Shown in pieces: positions 34,895-46,420 of a stretch of DNA of 64,000 bases (its first letter is position 1; each line of letters starts with the position of its first letter). The notes under the pieces are model-generated. The model was not told the origin of the DNA. It ran no database searches and saw only the letters and a list, made by a program, of their open reading frames with translations. The stretch comes from Heliocidaris erythrogramma. Lineage: Eukaryota; Echinodermata; Echinoidea; Camarodonta; Echinometridae. The stretch lies in the NCBI GenBank assembly GCA_025617745.1, contig CM046854.1, forward strand, positions 58,190,721 through 58,254,720. Direction: 5' to 3'. Position numbers and translations under genes: made by a program.

Positions 34895-35605
34895 TGATAT
34901 GATAAGTGGTACAGTAAGGGGGTAAGTTCCCCTTCCATTTTTAAATTCTAATTTCCCGTTTTCTCTTCCTGACACCTCCAATCACTCTGTCTTGTCAATT
35001 AAAAGTTTCTAATGAAATAACGATCATGCTCTCTTCAAACCTGTCATTTGTAATTTATTCAATTATTTCATCAATCTTCCTTACATTCATTTTGTTTAAA
35101 AGCAGTAAAAATGTGTAGATCAATATTATGACTCACAAGAAAGGAGAGAACAGAATATGCCCCTCCCACTATAAAACTTCTTAGATTAATTTTCGCATAA
35201 GTCAAATTTTATGAGCCTTAAAGGAAGATTTCAATAGAAATATTTGTTTTTCGATGTTCACGTAGACTGTCCGTCTGTATGCTGAGTGGCAGAGTAAGGG
35301 GAAGGTGCTCTCAGTCAATTTTATTTCTAGTTGTCTCGCTTTGGTTTGACATTTCCAATCAATGTCTCTTGTCATTTAGAAGTTGTAATCAAATAACAAT
35401 CAGCTCCTCTTTACAACTTGTCATTTTGTGACAAATTCAACTCTTTCATCAGTCTTCCTGTCATATTCTTTGTTAAGCAAGCCCCACCAAAAAAATTGAG
35501 GAATATGAATTGATATCACAGAGGTATTAGAAGAACACTGTATGGAATACCATTCCCACTAGGGTTCTTAGATTAATTTTCACGGGAATGAGAACAAAAA
35601 GTGAT
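34895..35605. repeat. Diverged tandem duplication of about 360 bp
   Basis: Copy 1 (34,895-35,215) and copy 2 (35,270-35,605) share, in order, GGCAGAGTAAGGGG-like, TCCAATCA, TCTTGTCA, AATCAAATAACAATCA-like, CTTGTCATTTGTAA-like, CATCAATCTTCCT-like and TTCTTAGATTAATTTTC words. An old segmental duplication; no coding capacity. Confidence 0.65.
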
Positions 35606-35929
35606 GAAATCAGAGATAATTAGACCAGAGGAGTGATGAGTCATAGAACTCCTAAATGATGAAGGAAGTGGTTATCACTAATCTTTATCTCAAAATCAAT
35701 ATCTGTCAAATGCTCCAGACATTGCAATACATGCTTGGTGAACCATGCTGTTATGAGGGCAGTCTTTGGAGAGGCATGAGAAGCATTATGAAATATACAT
35801 TTGAATGTCACGCATCAAGCCCTGCATCCATACGGAATCCTTGGCCACCCTTGTCAAAGACCAGACCCCATAATCATAAATCAGTCGAATTTGATGCAAG
35901 ATTTGACTAGCGACACATACAACATCGCT

Positions 35930-36135
35930 ATGCACACTTGTTCTTTTGTTTGCGCCCGTCCCGGGGGAGCGAAAGCGGAGCCGGCGCACGCGACCCGTGC
36001 ATTCCGCGACTCCAAGCCAATTTCAACGATCAGGTGGTGTAGCTTACGCTCCCTGACCGACCGGCCGTGCTCCCCGACGGTGGCCTACGATTTCACGCAA
36101 AATAATAAATAACGAGCATTAAAGCAGAACGGCTG
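35930..36135. promoter_or_regulatory. CpG-rich island
   Basis: CCGTCCCGGGGGAGCGAAAG, GGAGCCGGCGCACGCGACCC and GACCGACCGGCCGTGCTCCC form one of the most CpG-dense blocks in the window. Frames on both strands lack domains. Regulatory island or missed 5' exon. Confidence 0.3.
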
Positions 36136-36177
36136 TGCGTTAACATTGTGCTACTCAATTTTTCTGTCTCATTCCCC

Positions 36178-36285
36178 ATCTCTCTCTCTCTCTCTCTCTC
36201 TCTCCCTCTCCCTCTCTCCCACGCTCTATCTCTTTTTGGCCGAGTCACCCGATTGTAATTCTCTCTCCTCCTCCTCCTCCTCTGA
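36178..36285. repeat. CT and TCC simple repeats
   Basis: (CT)n at 36,178-36,220 and (CTC)n at 36,262-36,283. Confidence 0.9.
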
Positions 36286-36287
36286 TA

Positions 36288-36375
36288 AAATTCTGATCTA
36301 ATCCTTAGGCGCGAGCCCAGACTCCGCGGCGCCGCAAGATAATATCGCTTAAGATGGGAGCGTGATGCCATCCCA
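36288..36375. promoter_or_regulatory. Candidate cis-regulatory island
   Basis: CTGATAAAATTCTGATCTAA followed by TCCTTAGGCGCGAGC gives GATA-like and Otx-like (TAATCC) words next to CpG-rich CTCCGCGGCGCCGCAAG. Inference. Confidence 0.2.
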
Positions 36376-36874
36376 AACGCCCTCCTATGTTTAATTCAAC
36401 ATATCATATTCATCAAGGTTTTGAGTTACACCTGGCAAAGAGAATCCATGCCGCATCTTTTCCTCTTTATCTCTCTTAACTCTTTCTCTCCATCCCTCCT
36501 CGCCCCTCTCTCTCTCTCCTTCACCCCGTTATCAATCCCTGACTTTCAATTTTCCTTCCTTTCCCAAACCCCTAACTATATAGTATTCCCTGGTTGTATG
36601 CGCTGTCTCCCTGCATTATAACCGTGTTACTTTTATGAACGGTTAATGTATGGAAGTGTGTGCGGTGATTGCAAATTAAGCATCCAATTATGCCTTGAAT
36701 TCGGACACTCTATCTGGAGCTCAATGTGGGACCCAGATATGACAGCTAATAACCATGCTTGTTAAACCAGAATGGAGCCCTAATGAAACAATTATGTATG
36801 CATACTCACAATGCAATTATTCTTCCATGGATATTGTATTGTAAGAATGCCTGTCATGTCTTCTGTGATGGGCA

Positions 36875-36893
36875 CCCCCCCCCCCCCCCCCCC
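36875..36893. repeat. Homopolymer C run
   Basis: About 19 consecutive C. Confidence 0.85.
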
Positions 36894-37070
36894 TCCCCCA
36901 TTCCCTGAGGGTAGCAATTTTTCTTGAAATTGTCTGGTTTCATGCCTTTTCTGGATCATGATTTGAGGTTTTCAGGCTAATTATAACATAATTCCTACGG
37001 GACATTGCTTTCTGGGTTAACCCTTTCCTATGTGTTGTCACAAGTTCCAAAATACAGTTAAGTATATATT

Positions 37071-37148
37071 GTCCATTGAGAGCCAGAAGGGCGTTAACTC
37101 TTTGTTAAAGTATATAAGTTAACGCCCTTCTGGCTCCAAACAGACGAT
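37071..37148. repeat. Family B fold-back element
   Basis: AGAGCCAGAAGGGCGTTAAC and GTTAACGCCCTTCTGGCTCC are near-perfect inverted arms. TA flanks are present. Confidence 0.9.
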
Positions 37149-37200
37149 ACATGGTCTGCAATAGGTTCTGATATTTAGCCTTCTTTTTATTGCTCGTTCT

Positions 37201-37380
37201 TAAGGGCTGATCACTTTTGTACGATAACAACGCTAACAAGTTTTTCAATTAAAGGTGAACCCTACGTGTGAGCATGCTCGTGTATGTTAATATGGTAGGA
37301 CAGGTGTTGGGTGAACCTTTAATGGAAAATCTCGTTATCATTATCGTTGCTTTTATCGGACAAATGCGCCCAGCCCTTTA
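37201..37380. mobile_element. MITE with AAGGGCTG ends
   Basis: TAAGGGCTGATCACTTTTGT and, inverted, AAAGGGCTGGGCGCATTTGT start the arms. The match resumes at CGATAA, then ATTAAAGGTGAACCC against CCATTAAAGGTTCACCC. 180 bp, no coding capacity. Confidence 0.8.
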
Positions 37381-37699
37381 GTTATAGCTGAACTTTAAAA
37401 AGTTGGATTCAATTGATTTTGGCATGACATGCATTTTCTATAGATACCTTCCTGGGTTATCTGGGGCTTTAATTCAACAGGTTAAGGTATTTCTCTCAAC
37501 CTTATGTTGTTACCACCACCATACAACTGAATTTTATTCATATTTCGTATATGGGCTGGATGCTGCTTGGCACAATGACCCTCCCTGGTAAATGGCATGG
37601 CATGGTACATTGTATTTTAGTGTGTATGACACGCATTAAGATTTTTATTGCCCAACCCCAGATGCAGTTGATTCATGCGTTGAATTTCTGTGTATGGAA

Positions 37700-38110
37700 G
37701 GGGAGGGATTGAGAGAAAGAGAGAGAGAGAGAGAGGGGGGGGGGGGGGGTTAGGGGTTGGGGGGGGGGGGAGAGAGAGAAAGAGAGATAATGAGAAAGAT
37801 TAAGGGGAGAGTTTGAGAAATAGAAGAAAACAGAGAGAACAGGAGATAGAGAGAGAGAAAGAGAATGCTAAAAGATTCAGGGGAAAGTTTGAGAGATAGA
37901 GAGAAAGGGAGATAGAGGGAGAGAGAGAGAGAGAATGATAAAGATTTGTGGGAGAATGTGAGAGATAGAAAGAGATAGAGAGAAAAGGATATAGAGAGAT
38001 TGTGAGATTGTGAGATTACGAGAGAGTGCGAGAGAGAGAAAGATGAAAAGGAGAGATAGAGAGATTAAGAGGGAGAGAGATAAATTTAGAGAGGAATTTA
38101 AGGAACCGGT
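37700..38110. repeat. GA-rich tract with G homopolymers
   Basis: (GA)n, two G runs at about 37,735-37,749 and 37,760-37,770, then GAGATAGAGA repeats. The minus-strand Ser/Leu frame is a shadow. Confidence 0.9.
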
Positions 38111-38441
38111 AAGAAAAGAGATCATTGATATACAGGTGTGAACTCTAGTTTACCTTCCAGCTGGTGTTGATCTGGATTTACCATCGATCACAGAGAATTC
38201 CAAGCCAGAAATATTCTCTGAAAGTCATCTCTACATCCCAAAATGAGCGTTAAATGCTACTGACATATTCAATTAGAATCATATCTTGTCTTGAGGCAAT
38301 GTCAGGGATTTGAGGATACTTTCTTCTAAAAGTAGACATTTGCAGTGAGAACGTTTACTATTCTGTAATTTTATTCTCCTGTTTTTAAATGCTATGGTCT
38401 CATAAGTATGACTCGTTTTTTACTCTTTTTTTTATGAGTAA

Positions 38442-38637
38442 GTACAGTGAAACCTGTCTATAAAGACCACTCAAGGGAGACAAGAAAAGTGGTCTTTATG
38501 AGCAGGTGGTCTTTATGGACAGGTTCCTTTAATACACGTTTCAATGAGAAACACTTTTCAAGGGAAACAAAAATTATGGTCTTTATAGACAGGTGGTCTT
38601 TCTATACGGTTGGTCACTAAAGCAGGTTTGACTGTAC
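38442..38637 (+). repeat. Family C dispersed repeat (best copy)
   Basis: Bounded by GTACAGTGAAACCTGTCTAT and CAGGTTTGACTGTAC, so the outermost GTACAGT/ACTGTAC are inverted. Inside are several copies of GTGGTCTTTA and CAGGTGGTCTTT. Confidence 0.8.
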
Positions 38638-40330
38638 AACATAATGTTGTAGACATTGTACACATTCTAGAATTATGTAATTATTGTATAAACATGCCTT
38701 GGATTTCTTCATGAATACAGTAGTATGCTCCTATAACTGATTAACAGAGTTATGATTGTTGATGTATTTACCTGTATGTTGCCCAGGAGCTTGTTCTAGA
38801 GTCTTGGTACAGTGCTACAGATTTACTGTAGAGTCATCACCATGGTAACGTTTGTAACAATGGTAACATTTGTATTTATCCTGCTGCTTTCAGTGATCTA
38901 GAGCTGTTACCAAGAATAGATGTGGGAATCCCAAATAGACCCATATGACAAAAAGGAAATTGTGTGGACAAATTCTCAATCATACTTCCTCTTTGCATAT
39001 TTGTTCTTGCTGCACATGTTGGTCCATGCATGATAAGGAACTTCACAAGTCATGACTGTGTACTGAATTTCCGAATTTCAAAATTGCATGTACATGTACG
39101 AGTTGCCGTTTGAGGAAGAAGAAATACAATTCCAAACATAAAATACAACATTACAATTTTAAGGGTTTATTTGTAGAAGAAGACACAGATGTGCCTTTAT
39201 GCATTTTATATTATTTAGTGACCTACATAAAGTCTAACAGTCTGTTCCAACATTCTTTGAATATTAAAGGATTTCCACAATGTAAATGAAATAATTTCAG
39301 CACCTTATATCATTTATTATAACTTGTTCTTGTTAAAACATTTCATGAAACAGCGTCATAAACTCATTAAAGCCTTTATTTTTCACCATGTGAAATTAAA
39401 GTCCATGTTAAAGTCTATGTTTGTGCCCTTATACTGAAATAAACACATTTTATTCCACTTTCAAAGTTTGATGTAATCATATTTTCTTAATGTAAATTAA
39501 CTACCACACGCAAAAATATTTGTTTACAAGAATTCCCGTTTCAAGAGTAAATCATTATACCTCCTTATCACCAGAAGTGCAAAATATGATTGACTATGTA
39601 CATGATATACTGGAGTGTTATTCTTGAAAAAAGTAAAAGATTTTGTGTCAGTGGTGTTGTACCTATAATGTCTTTCTAGCTCTGGAAGACCGAACAACCA
39701 TGTACAGTTTTTCTAACAGGTACCGAAGACCATGTACATGTATACCTAAAAACCATGCATGGTTTTATCACTTTCACCAAAATTACCACGCAACCGTGCG
39801 TTCTCTTTCTCGATCTCTTTATAGGAGGTCAAAAGAAAGGAAAAAATGACAAATTCATTTTGTTTCAAGAAAACTTTACTAATACATTTCTCATACAGTC
39901 ACCTGGCGCAGCATATGCAGGTATCAGCCGAAAAACTTCTGTCTGGTTGCCATAACAAGGTCGGCAAACCTTAGTGACCACGGTAAGGTCTACTATTGCA
40001 TAAGCAAATGGCTAAACCCGACTCAGCCAACTATTATTATATAAGCCTTATTCAGCCGGTCATTACACTGTCGTCCAATTAAACTAAGAAATGATTGTGT
40101 TTACAAATGCTACAATTTATGAAACAGAAACTGTAACAATCTTATAGCCCAAACATCCAAAAATCACATGCAACCGCTTATCTTTCCAATGGTTCGATTC
40201 ACTAGACCAATAACTGAAATAGCTGTTTACGATCAAATCTCTTATATGAATGTTTCTAAGAAATATTTTTGGTCTCTTTTCTATCAAGAAAACTATTCAT
40301 ATCATCTACAAAATACTATTTTGTTACAAA
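38638..40330. other. Gene-poor AT-rich stretch
   Basis: Several short A/T-rich segments; no supported ORF. The 68- and 66-codon frames near 39.7 kb overlap in different frames and show no domain. Confidence 0.35.
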
Positions 40331-40334
40331 ACCA

Positions 40335-40735
40335 GGTAACTACAAGAAAGAGTTTCATAAGAACATTTGAATTTCCGATAAGCTTACAACATGTACGCAT
40401 ACCTCTACACAATATAACAAAAGTATTACGTTGTATGATAATGCAAGAAAACTATGTATGTAGAAAATAAGCACTTTTAACATTATACATAAAAATGGGT
40501 AACTATAAGAAAGAGCTTGGTATAAACATTTTAATTTCTGATAAGCATACCTCTACACGTAAGTAACAAAAGTATTACATTGTATGACAAGCCAGAAAAC
40601 TATACATGTAAATCAGACTGTATGTAGAAAATAAGCACTTTTAACATTATATATAAAAAACAAGTAACAATAATAAAGAGTTTCATATAAATATTTGAAT
40701 TTCTGACAGGCATGCATCTGCCAAAAAAAAGCACC
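40335..40735. repeat. Tandem repeat of about 165-185 bp, 2.3 copies
   Basis: AAGAAAGAGTTTCATAAGAA, TTTGAATTTCCGATAAGC, CATACCTCTACAC, AACAAAAGTATTACGTTGTA and GTAGAAAATAAGCACTTTTA recur in order from about 40,341, 40,504 and 40,670. A 100-codon frame here is repeat-derived. Confidence 0.8.
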
Positions 40736-41274
40736 TTTAACATAAAGCACCTTTACATTTTTAAAAAAGACATTTCAGTTATCAGTCAATGATTTCCCTT
40801 CATGTAGTTTAATTGGGTTACTCAGAAATCCAAAAATATTAATTTACTTTTTTTTTTACACTCCAAAGACTTTAAAATTAACCTGTGTAACATCTATTAT
40901 TGTTGAATCTGGCTTTGAATATCTTCCATGTGAACAACCTACACAATTTATTTATCTTTTTCAATTTCACTGAAAAACTATTCACTATTAGTCAATGTGT
41001 TTATTTTGTAGACTGACATTTTTTGGTGGGCAGGATTTGCCACAGAGTTTTGTAGAGATTGTAGCAAGCATATATAATATTTGCCAGTATAGTCACGAAT
41101 GCATTCAGAACTCCACATTCAGATTTCTACACATATTCTTTTCATTTTGTATCACTGTACAGGGTGGCAAAAAAGAATTCCCACAATTATTATGTGGAAG
41201 GAAATTAGAGAATAATGGCTGCGTAGCTTAAATCAGAGTTCACCAGATCTGTCCTGCCTTTCGAATTTTTTGCA

Positions 41275-41340
41275 AAGGTTGAAAACCTGTCTCCACCGCG
41301 AATCGAACCCGGGATACTGGCTTAGAACGCCATTGTCTTT
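41275..41340 (-). repeat. tRNA-like 3' half (SINE or decayed tRNA)
   Basis: On the minus strand ATGGCGTTCTAAGCCAG can form an anticodon arm with loop GTTCTAA (would-be anticodon TCT). It is followed by CCCGGGTTCGATTCGCGG, a T-arm and B box. No D arm or paired acceptor stem is visible, so it is not a functional tRNA. Confidence 0.4.
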
Positions 41341-41587
41341 CCTTTCACATTTTATTTATTTCCACAATAGTCGCCAAAGCTGTTGTATGTATTATTTCTG
41401 TACACTTATACATACCTAGATTCAACAAAGGGGTTAGAATTTAACTTATTTTTCAAGCTTTATGTATTGAAAGAGCAAAGGACAAATTTTTAAGGTAATT
41501 TAAATATTTTACATTGTTAGGTCTGGTGTAAATGTGGGAAAATTTGATTAGCTGATAAAACCACAATTGGCATAACTTTGTGAAACT

Positions 41588-42569
41588 TTAAAAATAAATT
41601 TCAGTAACAACTTGGATTGGCGTTCGGCAATGCGGACAAAGATTGTTGAGGGAACGTATCTGTTGAAGGCATATGTCGCATAGCATGTGCCCGCATGGAT
41701 TAAGAGCACATTTCTTTTTTTCAGTCAAACAAACTCCACATGTGATTTGCTCTACTAACTTGTCTTTGCTCCTTCGCTGTTTAGTTTCCAATTGTGTGAG
41801 AGCAGCTTCTTTTTGATGTAGCAATGACTGCGTCTCAGTAAGGTTTTGTTCAAGCTCTCCCAGTCGTGTGTTTGTTTCCCTCTCTCTTAAATAAAGCTCT
41901 GAAAATGCATTTTGCATCTTCCTCAAGGAGGTCTGAGCCTCGTCAAGTTTTCTTTCACTGTCTTGCAGCTTTGAGTTTGCCTCTCTCTCTTTGGATTCCA
42001 AGTATGAGATTATGATATCATTTTGAGTAAGCAAGGACTTGGTGTCATGAAGTTCATGCATACAGTCTTCTAATTGGCTGTTTGTCTCTCTCTCTCTTTC
42101 ATTGAGTTCTGATAATGCAATTTGACTTTCAGCAAGTTCACCTTTTAGTTTAGAGACTTCAGCATCTTTTGATCTGAGCAGTGACTCTGTCTTAGAAATT
42201 TTTCTTCGGCTGCCTTTTAATTCTGAGTTTGTTGATCTCTGCTTTAATAGCTTTTGAAAGTTGAAATGCAGCTTCCTTTTCCCTTACCAGAGATTTTGCC
42301 TCTATGAACTCCTTTCTAAGATCACTTTGTTCTTTGATTAACTTTGAGTTTGCTGCTGCCAATTTTTCAAGTTTAGTTTGTTTCTTTGTGAGAGCTATCT
42401 CAAGATCAATAATTCTAAGCTTTGCTTTTGTATGCGATTGTATTTCTTGTACAATTGCAATTAGAACAAAAACTACACCACAAATCACAAGACATTTTTC
42501 AGTCCAAATGCCTGCATCGAAGTCCGAAATATCCGTCGGTTCTTCTTGACTATTTAGGCATAACATCAT
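41588..42569 (-). CDS. Membrane-anchored coiled-coil RING-finger protein (paralogue, frame broken once)
   Basis: Predicted E3 ubiquitin-ligase-type protein. Architecture on the minus strand: hydrophobic leader around MMLCLNSQ, a short segment, a transmembrane helix (CLVICGVVFVLIAIV), about 250 residues of Glu/Lys/Leu heptads, then a C3HC4 RING at 41,627-41,740 (Cx2C-x11-CxH-x2-Cx2C-x10-Cx2C) and the tail VVTEIYF. The leader frame has no upstream ATG after the stop just 5', so the start is either the ATG at 42,567-42,569 or an upstream spliced exon. The frame changes by one base near the AAAA run at 42,252-42,255. Dropping one A would give uninterrupted heptads, so it is a recent lesion or a consensus error. 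An AATAAATAAA lies about 240 bp 3' of the stop. It shares domain order and RING tail with the gene at 48,483. Confidence 0.75.
41627..41740 (-). other. RING finger domain, C3HC4
   Basis: Zinc ligands in order: CGVC, CGH, C, DIC, CPHC. The linker LQQIRSLNNL and the tail RTPIQVVTEIYF follow the layout of dimerising RINGs, whose C-terminal tail ends in an aromatic residue (MDM2 and IAP types). Confidence 0.85.
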
Positions 42570-42614
42570 GGCGATTTGAACAATGATCCTTATTCTGGTC
42601 CAAATCAATTTTCA

Positions 42615-43690
42615 TTCATACTAGTTGCAGGGGAGTGGTTGTATGACACATGCTCAAGAGACAGTCAATTAAAGGTAATGTTTAGTTCTGGTATGCATAC
42701 CCTCAAAAGCTTTTCATCAGGTTTCTTGGATTTTAGTTCATAATAGCAAGATACTACTAGCAATGCTGAGGATTTCACCTCTTAAAGTGGATTATTAAAC
42801 AAATGAGAGGTACAAAATAATTTATATACCGGGCCAAGGATACAAACTCCCAACAACAGCAGTGTGTACTAAACAATATAACGTGTTCAAAAACCTATCA
42901 GGATTATGTGTATACTACAATGACACACATGCCATCTTAATATGAAGCCCCATGATTAATGAGGGAGAGCTGTTGGGGTGAAAAGGTCCTAGCATAGGCC
43001 AGTATGTTGCTGTGGTCTAGCGTTCCTTATAGATATTTACACTAAAATTGCATCGGAAATGGTTGATGGAATACCAAATGGTCTCGTACAAACCTCTTTT
43101 GATACAAGAACAACCTGAGAATACATTAAACATGTTTCTTCCAATGTCCATTTTTAACAATGCTAGCCCAATTCCTAACTTTAATTCAACCAACCCTGGA
43201 CCATACACTATTCTCTATACTAACCGTAACTCTAAACCTAACCTAAAACCCAATTGCAACCCTAAGCCTATATCTCTTTCAAGGTAAAGACCAAAGCGAT
43301 TGTTGCCAGAGTAAATGTCGGATTACTAGGAAAGTGGATCGGGCAGGCACTGTTTTCAAATGAAGTAATCTTTCTTTAGCCATTAGTAAATGTCTGTAGG
43401 TAGGATGAGCTTGGCTGCTGATAGTTGGTTGATTAAAGTGAGTTCTGGACCTTTTTGAAATAGCTTGCTGGAGATTTGTTTACCTGTAGATGTTGAAGGC
43501 CTCTAAGTGATGAGTTTTATTAGGAAGATTTATACTTAACAGTTGTTGAAATAAGTTTGCTTTCTGATCATGGCACTTGGTAAGCCTGGCAATGAAACAT
43601 GAAGGAAAGTGATGATAAGAGACAAGTAATCTAATGGGCAAGTCCAAAGTATCTTCTACACTTTGTTACTGACAACATCAGAGATTTTAG
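42615..43690. other. No recognised gene
   Basis: Intergenic. Contains a weak CCTAAC-rich segment (43,219-43,271). The frames near 43.0-43.3 kb overlap on opposite strands and are not supported. Confidence 0.35.
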
Positions 43691-43697
43691 TATACCT

Positions 43698-43927
43698 GGG
43701 GGGGGGGGGGGTGTTTCACAAAGAGTTAAGTTTGACTTACAGTCAAACTTAAATTCCTAGTTGCGTGCGGTATATGACACATCGCCACATTGGTCAGATC
43801 ATGCTCAGGGGATGCACGCTATTGGGTACCGTAATCTACCAATGAGATTACGCATTTAATACCGTATGCGCATTGGCACTTACGCATGATTTTAAGTCAA
43901 ACTTAACTCTTTGTGAAACACCCCCCA
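43698..43927. mobile_element. MITE with GTGTTTCACAAAGAG ends
   Basis: A G run then GTGTTTCACAAAGAGTTAAG on the left, and CTTAACTCTTTGTGAAACAC then CCCCCC on the right, are inverted for over 30 bp, extending to AGTCAAACTTAA. The interior includes AATGAGATTACGCATTTAAT. About 230 bp, non-coding. Confidence 0.85.
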
Positions 43928-44110
43928 AATGATTATAAATACCTTACAATAACTGGCATCAGACAAACTATCAGGCAAAGTAATACTTTCAATATTTATT
44001 ATTTTCTTAATCACATGAGACTTGGTAATGTATAGGACACAGAAAGACCAGATACCTTTGACTTGCCCTAATATTTTGAAGAAAACTTTATACAAACACC
44101 ACCATACGGT

Positions 44111-45380
44111 CGCGGCCCTACACTGCAATTAACTGCCTGAAAGCTGTCACTCCGTCCTGCCTAATTTGCATAAAATGAACAATTTGTTTCCGTAAAACCG
44201 CTACCGAAGAGTCCCAGCTAAACTGTGAAATCTCGCCCTAGAAACAACCAAATGAAATGAACTAAATGTGAAATTCCAGAATAAGAATTGCTCTAACCCG
44301 TAATTAGTATCACTTGTAGTCAAAGCATATTTTATTTTGTGAAAACTTAGAGCAATGAGGAGCCATATATTTTTTTTTTTTAGTATGAAAATGTAGCAGT
44401 ATTTTTCGCATTTGCTGTCATTGCGCAAGATCAAAATTTTCAGATATAAAAATCAAAGTATATTGAGGGGATCCTCCAAATATCTTTTCATAATTATCCG
44501 TCGAATGGTTATGTCGGGGAAAAAAATTGAAGGCAAAAATGTCATTCATTCATGAAACCTCTACTGTTCTTTGCGGAAGTTGAAATGTAGTCCCACGTAT
44601 AGCGGTGCATGCAGGATGGTTTCTACTGGAATGTATGTACGACCTACCTGCAACACATGCATATACATGTACAGAGCTATAGCAAGGCCAGCAATCATCA
44701 TGAGGCGCGACAGCGTCTATGGGCAGCGTATACAGGCTAGGCGTATGTACGTACACACGCGATCAAGAGTAAACAGGGGGCGTGTCTTGTCAGCGACAAA
44801 TTTGCTATCAGCCAATCAGATTGCGAGGATTTCAGTAGCTTATAACAGAACAGCTGATCGACGTGAGCACGAGCCGAGGCAAAAGGATAACATCGGGTGA
44901 GGGCATGCGCACAGAGACGAAGCGTCCGATGATAACTTCCAGGCTTTTCATGTTAAGTCTTCGATTTTTGATGGCAGTTTATACACAAAACTACTACTGC
45001 GTAAACTTGAAACTGTGCAGGTAGTGAGACTACAGTTTAAAGTCTAGCAATATGTCATTTTGTGTGCATATTCATTTCGTCCCAGACATGTGTCGGGGAA
45101 AAAACAAAACCTCTTTTCGCGGTACTCTGCAACAGAAAAATACTCGTATCTCAAAAAATACTCAACCATTTTCAGTTGAAAATTGATACGAAGCACAACA
45201 ATATCACCATTTCCTATGTACTCCAGAACTTTCATGATTTTTAAGGCCCAAATAAGGGAGATACAAGAAGGTGAATTTTCGAGGATTTTTGCTCCTCTCT
45301 CAGCACAGTGCCTCGGCAGCAGTTATGAATTTGAAAGCTTTTACAATTTTACGAGGAGTTAATTGCAGTGCAGGGCCGCG
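44111..45380. mobile_element. 1.27-kb element with CGCGGCCCTGCACTGCAATT terminal repeats
   Basis: CGCGGCCCTACACTGCAATT-AACT at the left is inverted at the right as AGTTAATTGCAGTGCAGGGC-CGCG (one mismatch in about 24). Between them are AT-rich sequence, CpG islands and a family A fragment. No transposase-like ORF is seen. Probably a non-autonomous DNA transposon. Confidence 0.6.
44776..44847 (+). mobile_element. Family A MITE fragment
   Basis: Keeps CTTGTCAGCGACAAATTTGC, AGCCAATCAGATTGCGAGG and CAGTAGCTTATAACAG. Both outer arms are lost. Sits inside the 44,111-45,380 element. Confidence 0.75.
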
Positions 45381-45559
45381 CCTGCATAAATTCTGTGAGT
45401 AGGTGTCTCTGTACACTGAAGTTAAAAAAACCATGTGTTTCACACTCCTGAAAGCTGTCAACACTTAAACAATACTAGGCCTACACTCATAATCATTATT
45501 TTTAATATGTGTCATGCAGTGGTTGAGCAGAAGGTCTGTTTTTGAATTATTTTGGCCTG

Positions 45560-45790
45560 TCATTTTTAATAATAATAATAATTGAATTTATATAGCGCTT
45601 TTTACAATGGTTTCAAAGCGCTTTACAATGACATAATAGAGACTTATTAAACATATATATGACAGTAATCAAAGAAAAGTTATAATATGAAAAATCCTAG
45701 GACAAATTAGAAATAATACATAACTAATTAGTAATTATAATACGAAAAGATGTGTCTTTAGAAGAGATTTGAAGGATTCAAGAGAAGTAT
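45560..45790 (+). repeat. Dispersed repeat with 'TTTATATAGCGC' head
   Basis: (AAT)n then TTGAATTTATATAGCGCTTT and TTTCAAAGCGCTTTACAATG. I recall such heads in SINE/LINE-linked repeats of many marine animals. A related head (GCATTTATAGTACGCCC, CGGAGCGTTTACA) follows (ACAAT)n at 55,868-55,935. Confidence 0.5.
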
Positions 45791-46299
45791 ATATTTAAAA
45801 AAAGAGCCTACCTGATATACTTGTCGATCCTAATGAAAATTCTGTAGAATAGTTTGAATCAAATATCAGAATCTGCCACTTTTCCTTGTTCCTACTACTC
45901 TGCTTGTTCCTCTTCGAGAAATACACTCTAATTGATTAGACATCAACGAGTGCATGAAATTTTCTTTCTAATGCTATTTTAGGCTTTTTCGGTGTACAAA
46001 CTAGATCGTTGTAAATGATTTTCGGGCCTGCTTATGAATTCTAACTGGCAACCCTATGAATGGGTTCACTTGACTGAAATGTATGGATGCATACCAGCAC
46101 AAACAGTCTAAAGGTCATTATGCACTGTTTTTATATTTGATTTATGAATTATTATTAAAGGTTATCTGTAGTTATGATAGTGGTGAAAAATTTGTCTCAC
46201 TGAATCAAACAAAATGGGAACTAGCTATTCAAGATTACAAATAGATGATATCCGCTAATCAATTTCGCTCAGTAGAGTTTGATAGCCGAACAATGAGAA

Positions 46300-46420
46300 A
46301 ATAAAGATTTCATTTCATTTCATTTAGATTTATTTCATTTCCAACAAAATAAAAATCAAGTAAGTACAGTCAAGTAATTCAAATCAATACGATAAATAAC
46401 AAAGTGCCGTCATAACAGTT
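46300..46420. repeat. Two repeat tails meeting at (ATTTC)n
   Basis: AATGAGAAAATAAAG then (ATTTC)n looks like the 3' tail of a plus-strand LINE/SINE. It abuts AGATTTATTTCATTTCCAAC, which looks like a reversed tail. Confidence 0.35.

Noticed and set aside
41275-41340. tRNA-Arg(TCT) gene on the minus strand
   Set aside because: Only anticodon- and T-arm-like parts exist; no D arm or acceptor pairing.
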